Notes: generated by a model not told the origin, from the sequence alone. A stretch of DNA of 64,000 nucleotides from Atriophallophorus winterbourni (GCA_013407085.1 JACCGJ010002714.1:62001-126000), one strand, 5' to 3'. Shown: positions 18,977 to 30,130, numbered from the stretch's first letter. Numbers and translations: made by a program.

Positions 18977-21858
18977 TATACCCATTAACACGAGGCCCAA
19001 CATCTTTGACACGTACTCAACTTACATGCTCAAATACTCATCATCCAACACTTTTATCAAGATCTACCATCAAATGTTTATACACCAACGCACAATGCTT
19101 GATAAATAAGTTACCCGAACTAATCGAGCTTCGTCAAAAATATTCACCACTCCTGATAGCCGTAACGGAAACTTGGTTCAATCAGCAATTAGTTGAGGAG
19201 GAAATTTCCATTCCAAACATGTTTCTTTTTCATCGTACTCGAATGGATCGTGGAGGAGGAGGTGTTGCTATTTACTATGATCAACACCTCACGTTCAGAG
19301 AAATCACGGATAATGATTTGATACTGGAAGATACACTTTGGTGTTCACTTGAATTAGCAACAGGTGAAAACTGTGTTGTTGGTGTGATTTACCGACCACC
19401 GTCAGCAGACGAAGCATACAATGCTAGTTTAATTGAGAAAACTCAGCTGGTTGTTTCCAGATATCAAAACAACGTCCTGATCATGGGTGACTTTAATCTC
19501 CCGAATTTACTAAAAAGCGAGATTCCACCGGTGAACTCTCTTGATCATCTATTCTACAAAATGTTCAACGAAATTCCTTTATTCAACCACATCTCAAGCA
19601 GCACTCGCTTCAGAGGCACAAACACACCGTCCATTCTCGATCTTGTTTTGACTAGCGAGGAAAATGTCATCGAGGATATCCGTTATGAAGCACCTCTTGG
19701 AAAGAGTGATCATGTAGTCATTGTTTTCGACTATATATCTGAAGCGATAAGAGCAAGTGATGCTCAGAAGTTGATAAGAAAAATCGATACGGTTGCATTA
19801 TCAATGTCTCTTCAAGAAGTCACCGACTGGGCACCGATTAGCACTGATGTCCAACAATGCTGGTCATCGATACTTCAGAAAATCAACCGAAAAATAGAAC
19901 TCCACTCAAAATATGTTTCAAAACAACTGAAAAAAGGATTCAAATTCGTGATCCGGAGTCGAACACGGAAATGGATAAAGGTGAGAAACTGTGCGTGGAG
20001 AAGCCACATACTGCATTCAACACCTGAATCTTGGGAATCTTACCGTTTGTTGAGAAACAAAGTTACTAAACTTGTCCAGGAGGATAAAGAAAAGTATCAA
20101 ATGAATCTGATGGATAAAATTGAACGAAATCCGAAGCTCCTCTTCCAGATCGTGAACAGAAAGGCCAGGGTAAAGCCAGGTGTTTCTGCTTTACTTACAA
20201 CAACTGGAACTACATCCACAGCTCTCGAAGCCGCTAACGAACTCGCTCAATTTTACTCTAGAGTGTTCTACCCTAACGAGCGCGTATCCTACGATATACC
20301 TGCATTCAGGTCGCAGAATACAATACACGAAATCGTTGTGAAACCCGAGAGTGTCCTGGTAAAGCTACGCGGGTTAAATACAAAAAAATCCCCAGGTGCT
20401 GATGAAATAACACCATTCATCCTAAAGCAATGCGCCCATGCTCTATTCTCACCACTCTCTGACCTTTTCAACCTGTCCTTGAGTTGTAGCACGGTTGCTA
20501 ATGACTGGAAATGTGGACTAATCACTCCGATATACAAAGGAGGGAACCGATCTGATGCGTCTAACTACAGACCAGTCACGTTGTTGCCAGTGGTCTCTAA
20601 AGTTCTCGAACGACTTGTGGCCGACGAACTTATCAAACACTTGGAACAAAATAAGCTTCTTTCCATCGCACAGCACGGATTCAGGACAAGACACTCCTGT
20701 CTCACCAATCTTCTCATAACTCTTGATAATTGGACTCGAGCCGTGGACGATGGATGCCCTATCCATGCGTGTTACTTGGACATGTCTAAAGCTTTTGATC
20801 GTGTTAACCACAGCATACTGCTACAAAAATTGGAGCAGCTCGGGGTATGCGGCAGATTATTGGCCTGGATAAAGGACTACTTGACTGGTAGAGTTATAAG
20901 GGTTAGAGTTGATGGGGCACTATCAAGCCCAGTAGAAGTTACAAGTGGCGTACCTCAAGGCTCAGTCTTGGGGCCAATACTCTTCCTCGTGTACGCGAAT
21001 GATATACCTGAAATCGTACGCAGAAAAATCATTTTATTTGCGGATGACATCAAAGTCTGGACTAGCATACGCACCATAGAAGATTGCGAAATTCTGCAAA
21101 AAGATCTCGAAGCACTTCATAATTGGTCCTTGCGGAACTGCTTACCATTCAACATCCAAAAATGTAAAATGTTGAACGTCGGTAAATCATTCGAATTCTC
21201 ATACTCTCTGGGATCTCAGCAACTTCCATGGGTTACTGAAGAGAAAGACCTGGGCGTGTGGATTAGCAGTAACCTGAAGTCTTCACGGCACTGTTCTGTT
21301 GTATACAAAAAGTCCTGCCAAATCTTAGCATTGCTCAGAAGGATCTTCGGTCGTTTCTCAAAGCAGATACTCCCACGTATAATTAACACCTATATCAGAC
21401 CAACAATGGAGTATGCTGTTCAAGCATGGTCCCCATGGTTACAAAAGGACATGACCTTGCTGCAACGGGTATACCACCGCGCTACAAAACTGGTGACCGG
21501 TCTATACAACAGGCCATACGAGGAGCGGATTGCAACACTAAACCTCTTTGACTTTTCGTACCGTCGTCTCAGGGGTGACTTGATCCTGCTTTTCAATATT
21601 CTGCATACAGTGGATCACCCACTCGAACACCTGTTTCATCGGCAAGAAGCACGTGGTAGCAGATCGCATGGATACAAGTTAATTATTCCACACTCCAGAT
21701 CAAATTGTCGAAGGTTTTTCTTTGCTGTCAGAGTCTGTTTTCTATGGAACTCCCTGCCCCCACATATCATTTGCGCAACAAGCCTGAACATGTTCAAGGC
21801 TGAACTTGACAAGTATATGTTGACCAAACCCAACCTTGCACCTGAATACACGTGCTGA
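18943..21858 (+). CDS. CR1 ORF2 polyprotein: endonuclease and reverse transcriptase
   Basis: 971 residues, a normal length for CR1 ORF2. N-terminal APE-type endonuclease: TETWF with catalytic Glu76, GGGVAIYYDQ, VVGVIYRPPSADEAY, GDFNLPN (about residue 182) and SDHVVIVFDY (about 255). Central RT: KSPGADEITPFILKQC, LITPIYKGGNRSDASNYRPV (about 526-545), QHGFRTRHSC, YLDMSKAFDRVNHSILL, SGVPQGSVLGPILFLVY (about 667) and FADDIKVW (about 699) with its Asp pair. The thumb and C-terminal domain include EKDLGVWISS, RRIFGRFSKQ, NTYIRPTMEYAVQAWSPWLQ and RVCFLWNSLP. The ATG at 18,943 overlaps the end of ORF1 (stop at 18,974-18,976), which suggests termination-reinitiation or ribosomal coupling. No catalytic residue appears missing. 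Confidence 0.9.
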   Translation: MSTDSIGVGDVIYPLTRGPTSLTRTQLTCSNTHHPTLLSRSTIKCLYTNAQCLINKLPELIELRQKYSPLLIAVTETWFNQQLVEEEISIPNMFLFHRTRMDRGGGGVAIYYDQHLTFREITDNDLILEDTLWCSLELATGENCVVGVIYRPPSADEAYNASLIEKTQLVVSRYQNNVLIMGDFNLPNLLKSEIPPVNSLDHLFYKMFNEIPLFNHISSSTRFRGTNTPSILDLVLTSEENVIEDIRYEAPLGKSDHVVIVFDYISEAIRASDAQKLIRKIDTVALSMSLQEVTDWAPISTDVQQCWSSILQKINRKIELHSKYVSKQLKKGFKFVIRSRTRKWIKVRNCAWRSHILHSTPESWESYRLLRNKVTKLVQEDKEKYQMNLMDKIERNPKLLFQIVNRKARVKPGVSALLTTTGTTSTALEAANELAQFYSRVFYPNERVSYDIPAFRSQNTIHEIVVKPESVLVKLRGLNTKKSPGADEITPFILKQCAHALFSPLSDLFNLSLSCSTVANDWKCGLITPIYKGGNRSDASNYRPVTLLPVVSKVLERLVADELIKHLEQNKLLSIAQHGFRTRHSCLTNLLITLDNWTRAVDDGCPIHACYLDMSKAFDRVNHSILLQKLEQLGVCGRLLAWIKDYLTGRVIRVRVDGALSSPVEVTSGVPQGSVLGPILFLVYANDIPEIVRRKIILFADDIKVWTSIRTIEDCEILQKDLEALHNWSLRNCLPFNIQKCKMLNVGKSFEFSYSLGSQQLPWVTEEKDLGVWISSNLKSSRHCSVVYKKSCQILALLRRIFGRFSKQILPRIINTYIRPTMEYAVQAWSPWLQKDMTLLQRVYHRATKLVTGLYNRPYEERIATLNLFDFSYRRLRGDLILLFNILHTVDHPLEHLFHRQEARGSRSHGYKLIIPHSRSNCRRFFFAVRVCFLWNSLPPHIICATSLNMFKAELDKYMLTKPNLAPEYTC

Positions 21859-22329
21859 CTTTCCATGTGTATAAAACATTTGTGTTGTTTTTATGAATTC
21901 CCTATATTTTTAATCTGTGGTTACTGTAAAGTATTTACTTTTTGGACCATTAAAACTTTGAATTACTTTGAATTAAAAAACTCTTTTGTTCCATACTTGG
22001 CTCGATACATGGTTGATCAGTCGAAAGCTGTTATGGAGTTGTAGAAGCGCTTGACAATTTTTTAAATGACGCTGAAATGTTCCAGTCATTCTCCAATTTT
22101 TGTTTTTCAAATTCGCCTCACATTTGTTTAGCTTATGGTAACCTGACACTTTATTAGCTCAAGCATCATTTCATTGTGCTGCACTTTATACATTTTATGA
22201 TATTTGTATTTTGTGGAGAAATTAATGTATTTCTGAAAATTCGTGTAAACGAATAGAGTCGTTCTCTTCTTCTTCTTCTTTATTGTGTCCGCGAACAGCA
22301 AGAATAACAAAACTGCGTGGGTCAAATTT

Positions 22330-22690
22330 TTACTCATGGTTTAAAATTCTTTTTCTTTCCCACCAAGGAATATCATCATGTATGCGACATTTATTCTGTG
22401 AACATGTACGAACCAAGTAAGAGTTTAAATGAACGTCTTCCATCTCTTTTTGGCTTTTGAGAGTTATTCTCAGTAAACGTGTTTCGTCAAGATAAGCAGA
22501 ATTAAGGTGCCGACTTAGACGGGTTATTGAGTCAGGCAGTAACGAGCTCATATCCATCATTGAACACAGCTGGTACCATTGTTCAATGTCGTGAGTTCTT
22601 TTACTCGACAGAAGTGTCCCTGATTTTTCCGGTTCACGTTTGGGAGATGAAATTTGCGAGGTTCATGTGTGAACGTATCGCAATGTATTG
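22330..22690 (-). pseudogene. CR1 ORF1 fragment
   Basis: The minus strand encodes ESGESLL-like residues in a broken frame, then HDIEQWYQL, SITRLSRHLNSAYLDETRLL, EMEDVHLNSYLVR and CRIHDDIPWWERK. This aligns with the middle of the ORF1 at 35.8-37.2 kb (LIRLTRHSTSPYSDEPRLLR, CRIYPDVPWWERK). No other part of the element is attached. Confidence 0.7.
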
Positions 22691-22784
22691 GATGCAAATT
22701 AACGAGTAAAACAGTCCTGCTTACCGTAGATTAAATCTCGCACAAAGGATGCACAGCTTGTTAAATTCAGCATAAGAAGATCTT

Positions 22785-23066
22785 CCGAACGATATCCGTC
22801 CCGACCAAGTCACAAGAGCTGGTAGTAATATGTAACTGCGACTGATATGAGCAACACACTGCTTTGGTCATCCATAAGCGTCTCGAGTGCTTGACCACGA
22901 ATCACTATGTGATTCTGTGCTTGAACATCGTGTTCGTTGTACGAACCACATGCACCAGTGGCATCCACGTACAACTTTGTTTACAATTCATCCACGATTT
23001 CAAGGCTCACAGAACCTAATCTCACCGTCCCAATCTGATGACAGCAAACAGCCAACAACCGATACT
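22785..23066 (+). repeat. Family-B hammerhead repeat(s), left of the type-B CR1
   Basis: One 240-nt unit plus part of the preceding one: GAGCAACACACTGCTTTGGT, ACGAATCACTATGTGATTC hairpin, GTACGAACC, and a hammerhead region CTGATGACAGCAAACAGCC at about 23,035. Its 3' core is altered (CAACAACCGATA), so it is probably inactive. The sequence breaks off at about 23,066 within a unit. The matching next part of the unit is found at 27,877, on the other side of the CR1. Confidence 0.7.
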
Positions 23067-23544
23067 GGTGTGTATTGTATGTATTCAACGGGCGTATATT
23101 TCGGCGCTCCTACGATTTTGAATCTACTTCACTCCCGGTTTGTCGTATCTGGATATTTTATACCTTTTCGGATTCCTCTCATAACAAGCATTGTGAACAC
23201 AATATTCTTGGAGAGAAAACACGCAATTTCTAAAGAAATTCATCCTTTACCTTCTGAACCAAACTGAACGCACGCGTGCAAGTTTGAGTAAACTACGGAA
23301 TATTCGACTGATTTTACGACTGTTCGAAAGAGCTCGAACTTCTACTTCGCTTGTCACCTTGGACCACAAAATCGGATCCAATTTTGAGGAGCTACGCGGC
23401 TTTTTACCCATACTACACTAGGCGCGATTTTTCACTCACCTAGTTCGTTTCATCCGCTACGAAACCCGTCTACACATCATACGGACCTACACGAACACAC
23501 CCACTTACCCGAACCATCGATCGATAATTTTTCGCTCCGGTGCC

Positions 23545-24870
23545 ATGACCTCAAAAACGAAGCCCATTGACAGCGGTCACGTGTGCAAACTTTGTCGAAA
23601 GGCCGTAAGCCGCAAAGCCCGACAGGCTAATTGTTTTGTTTGTCGTGAGAAGGTTCATATGAAGTGCGATGCTACTTTGACCGTCGATGCCCTTACTGTT
23701 ATCAATGCAGACGAAATTCCAGGAGTTTGCTACATCTGTCAGACATGCAGATCTCAATCGAGAAATTTTACGAAGAAAACTGTGAGCACACAGACCGACG
23801 CGGATACGAAAATTTTATGTTTAGAGAGTAGTGTACAAAGAATCGAAGGTCTGTTAAACGAGCTACTGATTGGTAAACTCGGATCTAGAGCAGATTGTGA
23901 ACATCATGTCTCTTCCGCGGTTATAGAAAGGCAGCACACCGAAAAAGATGATGATCAACCTGTACACAAGCGCCCACATAATTCGAAACACTTTTCTGAC
24001 GCGAACTCCTCTGTCACTAAAACGATTACGAAGACCAAGATGCTTGCTCATCGGGTGGTTCCGCTCAAACAATCGGTTTTAACACCTAATGTTGCCGCCG
24101 CAAAGATCGCAAAAAATCTCTCTGTAATCTGTACCAACATACAGGAGTCTAGCGAGACACTTCTGGTGAATAGACAACGATACGACCTAGAACAATGGTC
24201 CAAACTTTTTACGTTGATGGGGTTGGAAACGATAAAACCTTCAGCTGTTACACGTTTGGTTCGCCACCAAAGCTCCCCACACTTCGGTGAAGCGCGGCTA
24301 CTAAAAGTAACACTAAACAGTGAGAGGGATATGGAGATTATTCTTTTGAATTAAAACTTGTTACGTGACAAACCTACGTGCAATACTCGAATCTACGCCG
24401 ATATACCCTGGTAGGAAAGAAAATGAGGCGGAGACGTTCGTAAGAAAATCAATGAGCGCAGTCTGATCCTTCTAGGCGTTCCGGAGGCTACCAGTACAAC
24501 AGAGGCCGCGAAACTACAACAACACGACTATAAACAGTGGTTATACGTTGCAGAAGCGATTGGAGCACGCGAAAGTGTTGTCGCAAATACCTTCAGGATA
24601 CCGAGGTCATCAAACTACAAAGGTGATGGACCACCCCCTTTAAAACTCACTTCCCTAACTTCTGTTATGACAGCTTTGTCAGACAAAATTGGAAAATACA
24701 CAGAAAAAATATACCAAATGAGCTCAGACTCAGCATACCGAAGGTTGCCTCCGAAACACAAGCTGCAGCGACGCCGGGCGAAGACACGGATAGACTGAAC
24801 TCGGAAGTTGTTTCAAAAAACTGCAATGGTCCGGCTCTCGGGGGGTCGGACATACAAACATCATCCGCGT
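23545..24870 (+). pseudogene. Type-B CR1 ORF1, interrupted
   Basis: Starts MTSKTKPIDSGHVCKLCRK. The PHD-like finger follows: CKLC, CFVC, HMKC and CYICQTC. The first RNA-binding-like module is intact (LSVICTNIQESSETLL...WSKLFTLM...VTRLVRH...ARLLKVTL). A TAA at about 24,352 ends the open frame after 269 codons. The same frame continues with RIYADIPW, SLILLGVPEATS, QQHDYKQWLYVAEAI, FRIPRSSNYKGDGPPPLKL to about 24,700, interrupted by further stops near 24,412 and 24,424. The loss looks recent because the downstream sequence is still well conserved. Confidence 0.8.
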
Positions 24871-24889
24871 AGGCTCGCTACACACTAAA

Positions 24890-27662
24890 ACCACTGTTAA
24901 ATGCCTATACACAAATGCACAGTGCTTGCGGAGCAAAATCGCCGAATTATCCCATTTTAACGCTCAGTTTTCTGCTGACATCATTGCTATTACCGAAACA
25001 TGGTTCTACGATCAGGTGAATGATTGCGAGTTGGCACTTCCCAACATGATCCTACTTCGACGAGACCGTTCAAGATCAGGTGGTGGAGTTGCTTTGTATT
25101 ATAACGAGCGTCTTCAATGCACAGCTGTACCTGACACAACGTTTGAGCTCGAGGACACCATGTGGTGTAGCCTTTTCTTGGAAACTGGATAGAACTGTAT
25201 ACTTGGTGTTATCTACCGCTCGCCCAACTCTTCCGATGCCCACAATGAAACGTTGTTACAAATGATGCGCAACGCTGGAAACCTTAGAGGATGCCAATTG
25301 TTAATAATGGGTGATTTTAACCTCCCACATCTCTACACCAAAAGTGTGCATACTCAGCAATCCCTTGAGTACAAATTCCGTGAGATAATCACTTTTACTC
25401 CCCTAAACAACCATGTCCGTTCATTCACTCGACAAAGGGAACTCAATGAACCATCAATTCTAGATCTGGTTTCAACCTCCGAAGCAACAGCAGTGGAGTC
25501 AGTGCAGTATCATAGTCCTTTGGGGCTAAGTGACCATCTTGTGTTGTCCTTCGAATTCGTGTGCAACCCCCGAAGGGCGTCGGGCGACGTTAAGTTCATC
25601 AGGAGAGTCGATTACTTCGGCCTTCGCGGAGGAAAAACATCTCGATCTAACGAATGCAGATACTCATTGTTCTAGTCTGTTAAGTTATATCGGTACAAAA
25701 CTAGACGAAAATTCTACCTGTGTTCCCAAAAGAAAATCAAGAACATTTTGCTTCAAACTCCGAAGCCGCACTCGGAAGTGGATAGCCATGCGAAACTCCG
25801 CATGGGCTGCACATAAAATAACACGAACAGACGCATCTTGGGAACACTTTCGTAGTTTTCGTAACAAGGTGACGTCCTTAATTCGAGAAGACAAGCAATA
25901 TCACCATTTTAAGCTGATCGACCAGATGGAACGACATCCTAAGTTGCTGTACACCATCGTAAACACCGCGACCAAGGTTAAACCAGGTGTATTTCCTATC
26001 CAGACAGAGAACGGACTGACTGATAATGTCAAGGATACAGCTGATTCCCTAATATCATTTTATGCGCAAGTATTTTGTCCAAAGAACGTGTCAACGCTGA
26101 CGTCTTTGCCGCACCCACTACAAGTCGAATGCCTTAGCAACATCGAGGTAAATCCTACGGTTGTGCGAAAGCATCTACGCCGGCTGAACGTTCACAAATC
26201 ACCATCAGAGGATGGAATAACACCCGCTGTTCTAAAGTCATGCGAGCTGGAGCTTTGTGGCCCACTAAGTGGTCTATTCAGGCACTCATTGAATACGGGA
26301 ACCGTACCAACTCAATGGAAAACCGGTGTTATCACACCAATCTACAAAGGGGGCAGTCGTTCTGATCCGGCGAATTACCGCCCCGTGACGCTTCTTTCAG
26401 CGGTTTCTAAAATTTTGGAACGCCTGGTGTGTGAACGACTTGTTGAACATCTCGAGAACCATCAGCTAATAACTTTCACACAACACGGATTTAGGAAAAC
26501 ATATTCATGCCTGTCTAACTTACTCACGACTCTAAATGACTGGACGCAAGCACTAGACCAAGGGGGTTTCGTTCATGCCGGTTACTTAGATATATCTAAA
26601 GCATTCGACAGAGTGAATCACTCCTTACTGCTTCAGAAGCTGCAGAATGTTGGCGTCATCGGAAACCTACTAACATGGTTCACAAGTTACCTGTCTGGAC
26701 GCAAAGTAAAAGTCAGAATAGATGGTGAAACTTCTCGAACAATTGAAGCCACGAGCGGAGTCCCTCAGGGTTCGGTTCTCGGTCCGATACTGTTTCTCTT
26801 ATTTATAAATGACCTACCGAACTTACTAGCATGTAAGCTTGTTTTATTCGCAGACGACGTAAAAATCTGGACGAAGGTCAACTCTATCGAGGACTGTCAA
26901 GTTCTGCAAGGAGATTTGAATAAACTGCACCAGTGGTCAATCCAAAACAAACTGCCATTTAATTTCCGCAAGTGCAAAATGTTGCAAGTCGGAAAACCCT
27001 TTCCCTTTCCCTATACACTTGGCAGCCACCCGCTTGAATGGAGTACATCACAAAAAGATCTCGGAATCTTGGTGTCTGGCACTTTGAAGAACAGCCTACA
27101 GTGCGAAGCCGTCTACAAGCGTGCGTGCAGCTTGCTAGGTTTACTGAAACGCATTTTCGGACGTTTCCCACCACACTCACTCGTGAAATTACTAAACACT
27201 TACATACATCCTGTCGTTGACTACGCTGTACAAGCTTGGACGCCATGGATGGAAAAAAACATCTCGCTCCTCGAACGAATTTATCACAAGGCAACCAAAA
27301 CGGTTACCGGATTGAATAATTTACCCTTTGAGCAGCGACTGACCAGACTTGGACTGTGCACCCTCGAGCGCAGACGTATCCTACACGAACTCACTCTGAC
27401 ATATCGAATCATCTACGCGAAATCCCACCCTCTCAAACACCTCTTCAAGTTTCGTTCCGTTGTCCCCACACGCAGCCACCCTTTGACCCTTCAAATCCCA
27501 CACTCACGATTGAATTGTCGTCGTCACTTCTTCGCTGTTCGTGTATGCTTCTTGTGGAATAGCTTGCCGATAGATATTGTTACCTCATCGAACGAGCACA
27601 TCTTTAAACAAAGGTTACGAAACCTTATGTTGAGAACTACTGCGTTGGCCCCTACCTATTGA
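24890..27662 (+). pseudogene. Type-B CR1 ORF2 with one stop and one 17-nt deletion
   Basis: Endonuclease blocks: KCLYTNAQCLRSKIAELSHF, IIAITETWF, GGGVALYYNE, LLIMGDFNLPHLY, LGLSDHLVLSFEF. RT blocks: KSPSEDGITPAVLKSC, VITPIYKGGSRSDPANYRPV, QHGFRKTYSCLSNLL, YLDISKAFDRVNHSLLL, SGVPQGSVLGPILFLLFIND, LFADDVKIW. The C-terminal domain ends ...LRTTALAPTY at 27,662. Two lesions: an in-frame TAG at 25,190-25,192, and a 17-nt deletion at about 25,629 that shifts the frame. The deletion lies between two GG dinucleotides and is visible by comparison with the near-identical copy at 40,24x. The last 680 codons are uninterrupted. Confidence 0.85.
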
Positions 27663-27876
27663 TGTCTATAAAATTTTAACGCACGGAACTACCGTCCATC
27701 CAAAGATTCTTTTCCCTCAGTCTGTGTTGCCATTGAGGATTATTTTTGCTCCACCTATGAAGAACATGGACATGATCATACAAGTAACGATTTTTTTTAT
27801 AATTTTTTATACGTATATCCTATGGTATTGTACAGCAATTTGCTTTTTTAACCATAAATCTTGAATCTTGAATCTA

Positions 27877-29312
27877 AGTGCAGATATGTAAGCAACACAT
27901 CATATTGGTCCTCCGCAAGCGCCTAAAGTAATCGACCACGAAACACTATGTGATTCTGAGTTCTGAACGTGTGTTGTGGGAACGCTGTAACAGTGATATT
28001 CAATATAACCTAGTTCTGCATTTATCCGCTGTTTCAAGGCTCATTGAAACTGGTTTTTCTGTCTCCACCTGATGAGGTCAAACAACCAGAATCATGGAGT
28101 GATATGTAACTGCCACTGATGTAAGCAAAACAAGACTTTGGGCATCCATACGGCTCTGGAGAGCTTTAAACGAATCACTATGTGATTCTGTGTTTGAACA
28201 TAGCGGTTCTTTGTACGAACCATATACAACAGTGGCATTCAAGTATAACCTTGTTTACGATTTATCTACGGTTTTCAAGGCTCACTGAACTCAATCTCAT
28301 TGTCCCAACCAGATGACAGCAAACAGCCAGAAACCCGTAGTGCAGTGTTATTGCGAGGATGTAACCAACACATTTCTTTGGTCATCCTTAAGCGCCTCGA
28401 ACGCTCAACCACGAATCACTATGTATTTCTGAGTTTGAACATCTCGTCCGTTATAGGAACGCTGTGTAACAGTGGCATTCAAGTATAACCTTGTTCAGCA
28501 TTTATCAGCTGTTTCAAGGCTCATTAAAACTGATTTTACAGTATCCACCTTATGACGGCAAACAGCCAGATACCGGTAGTCGTGTGTAACTGCGAATGAT
28601 GCGAGCGAAGCATTACTTTGATTATATTCAGGCGCCTCCGAAGCTAGAATACCAATCACTACGTGATTCTGTGCTTAAACATAGTTGTTCGTTGTAAGAA
28701 ATATATGTAACAGTGGCTTTTACGTATAACCTTTTTACAATTTAGCCACTGTTTCAAGTCTCATTGAAAATAATATTACTTTATCCACCTGATGACGTCG
28801 AACAGCCAGAAACCGGTAGTGGTGTGTAAGTTCGGGGATCTGAGCATCATATTACTTATGTCATCCATAAGCGCCTTGAGTGCTCGACCACGAATCACTA
28901 TGTGATTCTCTGTGAGAACATCGTGATTCGTTGCACGATCCCAATGCAGCAATGGCATTTAAGTATAACCTTGTTTACCATTTATCCACTGTTTCAACGC
29001 TCAATGATCCTAATCTTACTATCTCCACCTGATGAGGGCAAAGAGCCAGAAGCCGGTAGTGGAGTGTAAGTTCGGGGGATGTGAGCAACATATTACTTTG
29101 GTCTTCCATAATCGCTTTGAGTACTTCACCAGGAATCACTTTGTGATTCTGCGTTTGAACATTGTGGTTCGTTGTAGGAACACTATGCAACAGTGGCATT
29201 CAAGTATAACCTTCTTTACCATTTATCCACTGTTTCTAGACTCACTGAAACTGATCTTACTGTCTCCACCTGACGATGGCAAACAGCGAGAAACCGGTAG
29301 TGCAGTGTAAAG
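27877..29312 (+). repeat. Family-B hammerhead repeat array, about six units
   Basis: Head-to-tail units of about 240 nt. Each has TAAGTGCGGGGGATGTGAGC, TTTGGTCATCC, the perfect hairpin GAATCACTATGTGATTC, AACAGTGGCATTCAAGTATA, a TTTATCCACTGTTTCAAGG block and a hammerhead motif (cores near 28,069, 28,310, 28,549, 28,789, 29,029 and 29,270). Only the unit at 28,789 keeps an unaltered core. Others have CAGATGA, CTTATGA or changes in GAAAC. The array starts exactly at the 3' tail of the type-B CR1 and is the continuation of 22,785-23,066. Confidence 0.8.
28783..28824 (+). ncRNA. Minimal type I hammerhead ribozyme (family B)
   Basis: Stem I CCAC (28,785-28,788) pairs with GTGG (28,819-28,822). The core is CTGATGA (28,789-28,795); stem II is weak in this copy. 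GAA is followed by a two-base-pair stem III read from ACCGGT (AC/GU closing CG), then cleavage triplet GUA, predicted cut after 28,818. All conserved core bases are present. Such short stem III hammerheads are known from newt satellite, PLEs and animal retrozymes and often act best as dimers. Confidence 0.65.
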
Positions 29313-29689
29313 GATGGGTCGTGTGGGATTATTGCCGCGATTAATGTCTTCGAAGACCAGTTTCCTCAAATAATATACTACATGATTTCTGTTTGTCTGA
29401 GTTATCTGTATGAAAATGGACAAGTTATTCCCAATTATGAAGCATCCAGAGGGCTTACGAAGCACACCGGCCGAAAGCAATACATAGGATTAGTTTTGTT
29501 TACGTCGATCAGGATGACATTGGCTGTAAAAGAAATATGATCATGAATCCGAAGTCTTTTTTCGCTTTGCAATCTAAAAATATATAATTTCTTTACCAAA
29601 AGCAATTAAAGCTGACTATGGTCTCCTATCAATGCAAAAACAATCTTTAGTCTATGTCACATTTAATCATTCAACACTGTCGATTGACG

Positions 29690-30130
29690 TTCCATGTGAA
29701 TTTTTTTGAGTTGACAATGAAATCTTCGAACAGGACTCTACCCGAAGTGAGTGAAGCTTCGGTTTAGCATGACGAGAATTGCCTTCGGGATTTGTACGAA
29801 TTGTATTGAGGGCGCTTGTTTTATGATTGTAAAATTGATCGAGGCTATGTACCGAGAATGTGTGCTAGTTTTGCGGTAATGCTTGATATGATAGCATTGG
29901 TTGACTTTCGTTAAACTGAAGTTTTTACATTTCAATCTACTTTCTGTGACAAACAGTCCAATTATTGGACGTAGGATGATAATGATGATGATGTTAAATG
30001 GTTAAATGAAAAACTGTCTAATGATTGGTATTTCATTGCTAAGATAACACAGTCAGTGTTCATTGCTTTAGATAAAATGATTATATATGTTTTGATTGCA
30101 AATTGAAGAAAGCCTTCGCATTCATTATCA
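29690..30130 (+). repeat. Inverted, diverged copy of repeat R
   Basis: 29,700-29,790 matches the reverse complement of about 34,795-34,870 (shared TGACAATGAAATC and GTGAAGCTTCGGT). 29,990-30,130 resembles 34,915-35,050 and 54,525-54,680 (TTGGTATT, then GAAAGCCTTCGCATTCATT) in direct orientation. It is a rearranged fragment of the repeat described at 33,860-35,050. The rest of 29,313-30,190 shows nothing recognisable. Confidence 0.45.

Larger units (their letters stand above)
17280..21974 (+). mobile_element. Type-A CR1-like element with both ORFs open
   Basis: A possibly complete non-LTR retrotransposon: a leader of about 370 bases, ORF1 (17,648-18,976), ORF2 (18,943-21,858), a 3' UTR of about 115 bases and a tail of two ACTTTGAAT-type repeats ending near 21,974. 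Neither ORF shows a stop or frameshift, so this is the best candidate here for a recently active, perhaps functional, copy. The 5' limit is uncertain; it abuts the antisense type-B relic ending near 17,230. I could not identify a target-site duplication. Confidence 0.75.
23067..27876 (+). mobile_element. Type-B CR1-like element inside a family-B array
   Basis: Leader (23,067-23,544), ORF1 (from 23,545), ORF2 (to 27,662), a 3' UTR of about 190 bases and a tail of CTTGAATC repeats ending at 27,876. Family-B sequence stops just before it and restarts in register just after it, so it inserted into the array after GGTGTGTA. It is near full length but inactivated by stops and a deletion. Confidence 0.75.

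Noticed and set aside
21955..27876. CR1 tails as telomeric or simple-sequence repeats
   Set aside because: The short repeats (ACTTTGAAT, CTTGAATC) occur only at element 3' ends in one to four copies, as expected for CR1 termini.
28300..29310. Short plus- and minus-strand ORFs in the family-B array
   Set aside because: They change with every point mutation between units and have no conserved frame; the units are non-coding.
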